Shown here: positions 59,001-64,000 of the stretch, piece after piece
Numbering within the stretch: position 1 is the first letter of the stretch
Layout: the number at the start of each line of letters is the position of its first letter
From: Rhodobacteraceae bacterium Alg231-30
GTDB lineage: Bacteria > Pseudomonadota > Alphaproteobacteria > Rhodobacterales > Rhodobacteraceae
NCBI GenBank assembly: GCA_900143615.1
Contig: FREU01000003.1
Span: 608,237 to 672,236, forward strand
Direction: 5' to 3'
Length of the DNA: 64,000 nt
Translations under genes and position numbers: made by a program
Notes under the pieces: generated by a model
What the model was told of the DNA's origin: nothing
The model's database searches: none
The model's input: the letters and a program-made list of their open reading frames with translations, nothing else

Positions 59001-62000
59001 ATCCGAGACAACCTCGAACTCAAAGGTCTCAGGCGGCATCAGCAACAGACCGGCATCGCCGCCAACCGCAAGCCCGTCAGGTGAGCTGGCCAATGTTTCA
59101 ACCGCACCGCTCAAAAAACCGGCCTCGCCGCTGCGCCACAACACAGGTGTGGACGTATAGTCCGTCTCAAGCATCACCAGCCCCGCGCGTGTCCCCAGCC
59201 AGAGCCGCCCAGTTGTATCTTCCGTCAGCGCCAAGACATTGGACAGACCCTTAAGCTGGGAAAACGCCGCAGACGCCGAATAGCGCTCTTGGGCCTGATC
59301 ATAACCAAACCATTCCCAAAACCCGCGGCGCAGCACAGCCAGCCCGAGATTTGAGGCGACAACCACCTCGCCGTTTTCACGCACCAAAACGTCCCGCAGT
59401 TTCAGGTCTTGCGCCACCAACGCCTTTGGGAAGACATCATCAAACCCATGCGTGCGCCAAAAGCCGGGATTGGTCAGGTGAGACTTTTGCAACCACCCCG
59501 CATTTGACAGTGCCGTTAAACTGGCCTGCGCCATTTCCGCTCGCAATTGCGCCACCGCATCAACAACTTTGGGATCTTCAAGCGTTACTTCTTCCAACCA
59601 TTGTGACATCTCGCTCCAGAACGACCAAACATCCTGAGGCAAGCCTTCAGGACGGATCACCAACATCAGTTGGCGCCACAAACGCATGGCCTCAACTGCA
59701 CTGAGCGCGCGCTCCACTTCAAGTTGGTGATAGGCCGCTTGGGTGTCCGGCACCTCGCCTTCGTACCATTCTTCAATGGTGGTCAGGCCGTTTTCATAAA
59801 ACACCGACGATAACGTCTCCTCGGCGTCCAACATATAATAGGGATGCTCTGCCACTTTCTCGATCAGGGTCGCCGCATACTGCAATCGCAACACATCGTA
59901 GTCGAAATAGCTGACTTCGGGGTCTTCCCACGCGATATCCAAAGCTGATTGCAACTCATCCAGGACCGGATCGCGCACGTCGATGCCGTCAACGTCACCT
60001 TGCTCGACGGTTTCCTGAATGCTCTGCATCTGCGAAAACCGCTCAAACGCATCGTCAATCGCCTGCGATAGCTCAAATGGATCGCGCTGCGGATCAAACA
60101 TGGTCGAGGTAACATCCGAGGTCTCACCCGCCGCATCATAAATCACATCCAGACGGCCTAGACCCGAGATTGTGACCGCGCTCACCTGCCCGTCCGCTCC
60201 ATACTCCAGCAACGCCTCGCGCGTATCGCCAATCTGAACACGGGTCAAAGGACGCTTCAGCATCGCCTCCTCTGGATCGCCATAGTCGACGTAAACCCGC
60301 TCACTTGCCCCGATTTTGTGGCCCAACAGATAGCCTTCTTCGGAGTAGAAAAACTCACCAGAGACTGCCCCGATGCGGAATTTCAGCAAACGCCCCGTCA
60401 CCGGATGATACTGGCGCACCCATTCAATCCCATCGGGACGAATTTGAATGATCGTCATCGTGTCAAAATCCAGCGACTTTAAAACCGACTGAGGCCGCGT
60501 GGTGTTGTGCCGCGAACTCTCCAGCCAATCCACAAACCGCTGCGAGCTACCGATGTTAAAACCGCGGTTATACCGTGCCTCATAAAACCGTTTATATGCG
60601 CCCAAAGCCCCATAGGCGTTCTCCATACGCACATCAATATTGGCGTCTGGATCCCATCGTTTGGCCTGTTCAAGATGGGCCAGTGCCACAACCGGAGATC
60701 CCCCCCATTTGGTGTGCCGATGCGCGGCACTGCCCAAGCGGTCCGAGTTGCGGGGCTGACGATCAAGATAGTCTTGAAAAAAGAGAAACGGCTGCGCGGA
60801 ATTGGCCAGATGTTGCTGAACCTCCACAGTAAACAAATGCGCATAAGCATCGCTTTGGTCGGGATGAGTCTGCACCCTGCGAATGGCCGCTTTTGTGCGC
60901 TCAACCGAGCTGCCAAATCGCCCGAGCAAAAAATATCGCAAGGCCCAATAGTCATCCAAGCCAAGCCCCGCCGCGCGGGCCTCATCCAGATAGCGCAACG
61001 CATCATTGAGCGGATCCAGCGACGGCAAGTGTCCGGCAAGCGCCATGTCATCCATTGTTTGCACGCGCGCATGCATCAACCGTGCCAAGTCACCATCCAC
61101 GCGGTGTAGCGCACCAAGTCGCGCGATCTGCTCTGCAAAAAGCGCATCCACCCCCTGCCAATCCTCAGCGGCTTGCGCCACCTTAAGTTTGGCGAGATTT
61201 TCACTTGGAAATGCTTTTGTCGGCGCCTGAATGAGCGCGCGCTGCCAAACGGCTTCGGGCTGCGCACTTAGCTTTGCAAGCTGACGCCACCCCTCGGAAT
61301 TATAGGGATAGCTTTGCACAAATGCCTCAAGCGCGACCAAGACCTCATCTTGTCGTCCCGCCGCAACGCCATAGTCCGCCATTCGCGCCACGCGCCAATT
61401 GGAGCTGGCATTGGTTTTCACCAATTCTCGTAAAACCTCAAAAGCTTCGGACGGTCGCCCCGCCTTATTCATCGCCCACGCCACATTGCCAATCAGCCAG
61501 TGACTCTCGGGAAAGAGGCGTGACACCTCGGCAAGCCGATCGTCGAGAGACTCGGTGATTTCCATAGAGTGCGCGGCGTCGTTCCAAAGATTTACAAGAC
61601 TGTCGCTCAGAACACCGCCGCCGTCGCGATAACTTTCCACCACGCTCAGCGCTTCGCCAAAACGCTCTGCTGCGTAAAGCGCTTGGGCATAGACCAGTGT
61701 TGCGTCCAGATCGCTAGGACTGTGTTCGACCAAAGGCGCGACCGTGATGACTGCTTCGTTGGGAAACCCTTCTTTGCGCAGCGCATCAGCAAATAACCGG
61801 CGCAATTTGGCGTCTTGTGGTTGCGCGTCCAAAGCCGCCAATCCAACGCGGCGGGCCTGCCCGAATTCTCCGGCATGCACATACATCTGCAAGGCCGCGC
61901 GCGCGCTCATAGCTGCGACATCGGCTTCTGTGGCCTGCGCCAGCGCATAAGCCCTTGCAGTATCCTCCACCTCTTCAAATCGCCGCTGGCCAGCCAACAC

Positions 62001-62894
62001 ACGCCCGATCCTCAGCGGCGCATCCCGAAACGGGTAGACGGCATGCTCGCTTATGAATGCCTCACGCGCCAAATCAGGGTAGAAGAGGTTCTCATGCTGA
62101 TACCCCAACCGCCTCAGGGCATTCGGGTCATTTGCTGCAGAATCCAGCCAGAACTGAGAAAACGCGCGCCGCTCAACAATGGACACGTCCGGCCGCGCCA
62201 ACATCCACAGCACAAGTTTTCCAGCAGAGCTTTCACGCAGGTGCGCATGGCCGTCCAACCATTCCAATGTTCCCTGAACGTCATTAAGCGCTTTATCACC
62301 TACCAAATAAGCAGCCCCGAAATCTTCGGGGAACGCCACCATCAACCGTCGTCCAATCGCCCGACACGGCTCGCCATAGCCCGCAACACAGGCGGCATAG
62401 GCTATCTCATAATCCGCCCAATAATCGACCCGCTCACGCGCCAGTGCTTCATCGACCATTTCCACCAACTTGCCGCTTTGCCCCCCACGCTCATATGCAA
62501 AAGCGCGAGCGGCATACTGCAAGACATCTACAAGGTCGGCCGGAAATTCGGGACGTTTTTCTACACTCAGCGCGCCGAGCTTCCACTGCGCAAATGACCA
62601 GATATGGCTGGCATAAGGATGCGGGTTTTCCGTGCGCAAATCCGCTTCGGTGGCGGCAATCAATGCTCGGGTTTGTCCCGCCGCATTCAACGCGATCCAG
62701 GCCGCAATGCGCGGATCATCAACATCGGATCGGGCGTTGATAAATGCGTCTTTCAGCTCACTGACATCTGGCGGGAGATACACACCATCTGCCGAAACCG
62801 ACCCCGTTGGATCATGGGTCTCTGCCTGTTGCGCCCACCCCATCGAAAAAGCCGCGCAAAACACAGCCACAAGACAGCTTACCTTTAGCCGCAT
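56061..62894 (-). CDS. Giant secreted multidomain CHAT-protease-type protein
   Basis: The product is 2,277 residues from ATG 62894; a TTG at 62909 is an alternative. A signal peptide (MRLKVSCLVAVFCAAFSMGWAQQ) predicts export. Residues about 30-800 look like TPR-type helical repeats, and residues 810-960 are a beta-rich region. About 960-1150 is helical, about 1165-1790 resembles a two-component-regulator-type beta-propeller (LWLGTRAGLVML, VFVGTDLGLTVYD), and 1800-1875 is a charged coiled coil. The C-terminus is a CHAT domain with the His block FVHLAMHGKLDH (His2147) and Cys block FLSACESGLGTDG (Cys2189), the caspase/separase-type dyad. Its target and role are unknown. The upstream DUF900 gene is in the same orientation 49 bases away. 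Confidence 0.85.
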   Translation of the reverse strand: MRLKVSCLVAVFCAAFSMGWAQQAETHDPTGSVSADGVYLPPDVSELKDAFINARSDVDDPRIAAWIALNAAGQTRALIAATEADLRTENPHPYASHIWSFAQWKLGALSVEKRPEFPADLVDVLQYAARAFAYERGGQSGKLVEMVDEALARERVDYWADYEIAYAACVAGYGEPCRAIGRRLMVAFPEDFGAAYLVGDKALNDVQGTLEWLDGHAHLRESSAGKLVLWMLARPDVSIVERRAFSQFWLDSAANDPNALRRLGYQHENLFYPDLAREAFISEHAVYPFRDAPLRIGRVLAGQRRFEEVEDTARAYALAQATEADVAAMSARAALQMYVHAGEFGQARRVGLAALDAQPQDAKLRRLFADALRKEGFPNEAVITVAPLVEHSPSDLDATLVYAQALYAAERFGEALSVVESYRDGGGVLSDSLVNLWNDAAHSMEITESLDDRLAEVSRLFPESHWLIGNVAWAMNKAGRPSEAFEVLRELVKTNASSNWRVARMADYGVAAGRQDEVLVALEAFVQSYPYNSEGWRQLAKLSAQPEAVWQRALIQAPTKAFPSENLAKLKVAQAAEDWQGVDALFAEQIARLGALHRVDGDLARLMHARVQTMDDMALAGHLPSLDPLNDALRYLDEARAAGLGLDDYWALRYFLLGRFGSSVERTKAAIRRVQTHPDQSDAYAHLFTVEVQQHLANSAQPFLFFQDYLDRQPRNSDRLGSAAHRHTKWGGSPVVALAHLEQAKRWDPDANIDVRMENAYGALGAYKRFYEARYNRGFNIGSSQRFVDWLESSRHNTTRPQSVLKSLDFDTMTIIQIRPDGIEWVRQYHPVTGRLLKFRIGAVSGEFFYSEEGYLLGHKIGASERVYVDYGDPEEAMLKRPLTRVQIGDTREALLEYGADGQVSAVTISGLGRLDVIYDAAGETSDVTSTMFDPQRDPFELSQAIDDAFERFSQMQSIQETVEQGDVDGIDVRDPVLDELQSALDIAWEDPEVSYFDYDVLRLQYAATLIEKVAEHPYYMLDAEETLSSVFYENGLTTIEEWYEGEVPDTQAAYHQLEVERALSAVEAMRLWRQLMLVIRPEGLPQDVWSFWSEMSQWLEEVTLEDPKVVDAVAQLRAEMAQASLTALSNAGWLQKSHLTNPGFWRTHGFDDVFPKALVAQDLKLRDVLVRENGEVVVASNLGLAVLRRGFWEWFGYDQAQERYSASAAFSQLKGLSNVLALTEDTTGRLWLGTRAGLVMLETDYTSTPVLWRSGEAGFLSGAVETLASSPDGLAVGGDAGLLLMPPETFEFEVVSDAPVERVRPANEGWLVMGRNALWWQSGTQRIDIAQHQVRDAILDPMVETLFVLHGDVLLQADWNALMGGTAGLQAVRGQETIRATDMPYGLAVVDTLPGETGLVVWSDQGGSVMGQGAFEVFAQPNAERPVGIFKAHERDRRLYMITSEGIAAVVRGQAHYPIEDRVYDILDDTELGLTFVATGYGIQTIDHRDPRAEASYFSGVSARILEPMPDGGLLTHDGSMVVRFDAGSISPKELFDTEQVGREAPQYAAISDLLAASDGTVWAVAGASAFRWSGENEVDEFSMFSMPQDYPVRSDMLYSIHEHPDGRILMVASMEGHRTYGSRALYGGLFEYRDGRFIKTELDVLGNWFLTSLTQIDDTTAIAGTASGFARLKGNEISEYDQINDASYMALRQEIPALYLGTEGAQLGEDLWLFGTVGGVVALKGDTWFNADRLTWMLPGQDRANYGARMVHAVATDPNGRVFVGTDLGLTVYDPDGAGAESFLISEQRGDFAFSAMEQTRMREVNDILSDALPKDSKAGKLAESFRKTRQQIVALEEQLSVGMASGVDEAKKLEKKLIKARQRDIAILAKLEKDQPMLFNMLQLNPLDLRALGRKLPEDVVVAQYLPTKTALYINLVSSQGATLKTVSVSLDELEKRTRSVASSLSAQARGLKRGFDLGAGAGVPAGGATASETGGRAAEALEEGAEAGLGDLAKMAGKADLTEANLAWLYDMLLRPIEHAVPEGATLVISQSGSLAYLAFGALIRDVGAQGQGPVYAVEHFDMASAPSLYAVDMMIDAVPSTAFGHVVFGDPDGSLPYAREEAENIADILAEDLVELRVGEEATYQELLEYSGDARFVHLAMHGKLDHTSPKDSYLLMADNTRMTIPQIMTLPMQEADLVFLSACESGLGTDGLEYRTIAHAFAHAGAPAVVATLWQVDDAATRTLAEGFYAAKMEGARNSQALRQVQRDMIAAGGKHAQPGYWAGVMLFGKP

Positions 62895-62943
62895 AAACCC
62901 ACCCCCCAATACTCGTTTAGCAACCTCCTAAGCGGAACGGCCG

Positions 62944-64000
62944 CTACTTTGCGTGCAATCGGTCCTCCACAACCGCCAACACATCTTGCCAAAACGCCAT
63001 TTGATCGCCGCCCGCAGCATCCAGCCGCCGCGCCGCTTCCGCCCCCGCAGCATCCCCATGCAACCGGATCAAATCTCCAGCGGTGCGAATTTCCTCAACG
63101 CGACAGCCATCCGGCTGCACCTCCCAAACCGCCGACGCAGCGTTCTGATCTCGCACGCTGACGCCACAGCGCTCCTGCGGGCCCCAGCCAAGACGCACCA
63201 GTCCCAAAATGTCTCCCAACATCTGTGGCGCATCCCCGAAATACGAATGCCCCAAAGTGTCTGCCTCAATCAGCGACGCATCCACCGTGTCCAACCCTTC
63301 CAGCGCAAAGACTTCACCGCTGGCATCGCCCAACCGATAGCCCCCGTTCACCCGACGCGACACCTGCAGTGCAAGATCATTACGCGATGCATAAAGCGTG
63401 ACACCCTCGGCACGGCTGCGTATGGACCCAAACCGTGCTTCAAATTCGGCCCGATCCACATCCGGCGCAGCCAGCACCAACTGACCAATGCGCCGCTCAG
63501 GATGTTTGAGCAGAAACGTCTCCAGCGCCTCTAGTGTGTATCGGTTGCCCATCGAGTGCGCGATGATATGCAGTTTTCCCGCACCTCGGGTCGCAATTTC
63601 CAGGAATTCTTCCATCGCCGGTCGTGACGGCACAACATTGTTGGCATCTGCCAGATACCCATAAAGCGACGCCTTTGAGGGCCAGCTATAATACATCGGC
63701 TTGCCACGGAATTCTAAATCAAACGCCAATTGTGCCGCCCTGAGCGCCCCATCATGAAAGGTGACGTTATAGCCATGCACAAACAGCAGCTTATCCTCCT
63801 GCGCACAGCATCCTTGCGCAAAGGCCTCTTTTGTCAAATCTTCCAGCGAAGCCAAAACAACGTGCTTTTCTGGATCCAAATGGCCCGAGAAAAACCATCC
63901 CTCAGGACGCTCAATGAGACCCGACAAATGGCCGGGCGGGATGGTCACGGTCAACGATCCTAGCGTCAAATCATCAAGATCACTGCCAAACCGCTGCGCC
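62944..64000 (-). CDS. DUF900-type serine hydrolase, 5'-truncated by the window edge
   Basis: The frame is open to the right edge, so the start is outside; the TTG at 63969 is internal. The visible part has the oxyanion region LLFVHGYNVTFHDGALRAAQ, YYSWPSKASLYGYLADANN, a nucleophile elbow AHSMGNRY and PDVDRAEFEARF, the same blocks as the lipoprotein at 12274. The stop lies 49 bases before the start of the CHAT gene, so the two are probably co-transcribed. The substrate is unknown. Confidence 0.85.
   Translation of the reverse strand, partial: AQRFGSDLDDLTLGSLTVTIPPGHLSGLIERPEGWFFSGHLDPEKHVVLASLEDLTKEAFAQGCCAQEDKLLFVHGYNVTFHDGALRAAQLAFDLEFRGKPMYYSWPSKASLYGYLADANNVVPSRPAMEEFLEIATRGAGKLHIIAHSMGNRYTLEALETFLLKHPERRIGQLVLAAPDVDRAEFEARFGSIRSRAEGVTLYASRNDLALQVSRRVNGGYRLGDASGEVFALEGLDTVDASLIEADTLGHSYFGDAPQMLGDILGLVRLGWGPQERCGVSVRDQNAASAVWEVQPDGCRVEEIRTAGDLIRLHGDAAGAEAARRLDAAGGDQMAFWQDVLAVVEDRLHAK

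Noticed and set aside
61815..62597. 260-residue plus-strand frame inside the CHAT gene
   Set aside because: It lies antisense to the TPR region and has no start signal or domain pattern.

Overview
The window reads as ordinary chromosome of a marine alphaproteobacterium in the order Rhodobacterales (Roseobacter group). The evidence is moderate to high GC, a CtrA regulator next to the DUF1153/SciP protein, LpxI in place of LpxH, folate-dependent TrmFO, an alphaproteobacterial LexA box (GAAC-N7-GAAC), a dimethylglycine-dehydrogenase-like oxidase, and a short intergenic repeat that I recognise from this group. I saw no tRNA, rRNA, CRISPR array, insertion sequence or prophage.

Layout. 1-10 kb: the end of a sulfotransferase, two EamA exporters, two tandem FadL-type outer-membrane channels, a P-loop NTPase with metA (predicted acetyl-CoA type), an alpha/beta hydrolase, and ppk2 overlapping a TetR gene. 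10-12 kb: a minus-strand redox operon (pentaheme cytochrome c, Tll0287-like monoheme protein, four-helix cytochrome b-like protein), divergent from a DUF900 lipoprotein hydrolase. 13.6-21 kb: rplM-rpsI, a TDT/SLAC1 transporter, a thioesterase, an ECHDC3-like crotonase, trmFO, a methyltransferase with gluQ, hisI and an IscU-like scaffold. 21-28 kb: a small SOS-box gene, ligA-recG, sciP, ctrA and mnmA. 28-44 kb: the envelope and isoprenoid block in minus-strand order pyrH // frr-uppS-cdsA-dxr-rseP-(small membrane gene)-bamA-skp-fabZ-lpxA-lpxI-lpxB-exporter. A formate/nitrite-type channel and a TauD-like dioxygenase lie between pyrH and frr. 43-50 kb: miaA, an AraC regulator and an oligopeptide-type ABC transporter with no adjacent binding protein. 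51-56 kb: a secreted beta-propeller/cytochrome c protein, a dimethylglycine-dehydrogenase-like enzyme and a MobA-like nucleotidyltransferase. 56-64 kb: a secreted protein of about 2,280 residues with TPR-like repeats, a propeller and a C-terminal CHAT protease domain, preceded by a DUF900 serine hydrolase that runs off the window.

Three things are the least ordinary. The first is a 40-residue single-span membrane protein at 21348-21470 with a perfect Shine-Dalgarno, its own terminator and a canonical alphaproteobacterial LexA box, which makes it a candidate SOS-induced small membrane effector. The second is the exported CHAT protease with its DUF900 partner. The third is the three-gene multiheme redox operon. 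A second unannotated small membrane gene lies between bamA and rseP.

Everything here comes from reading the sequence. Family assignments rest on motif recognition, not on database searches.
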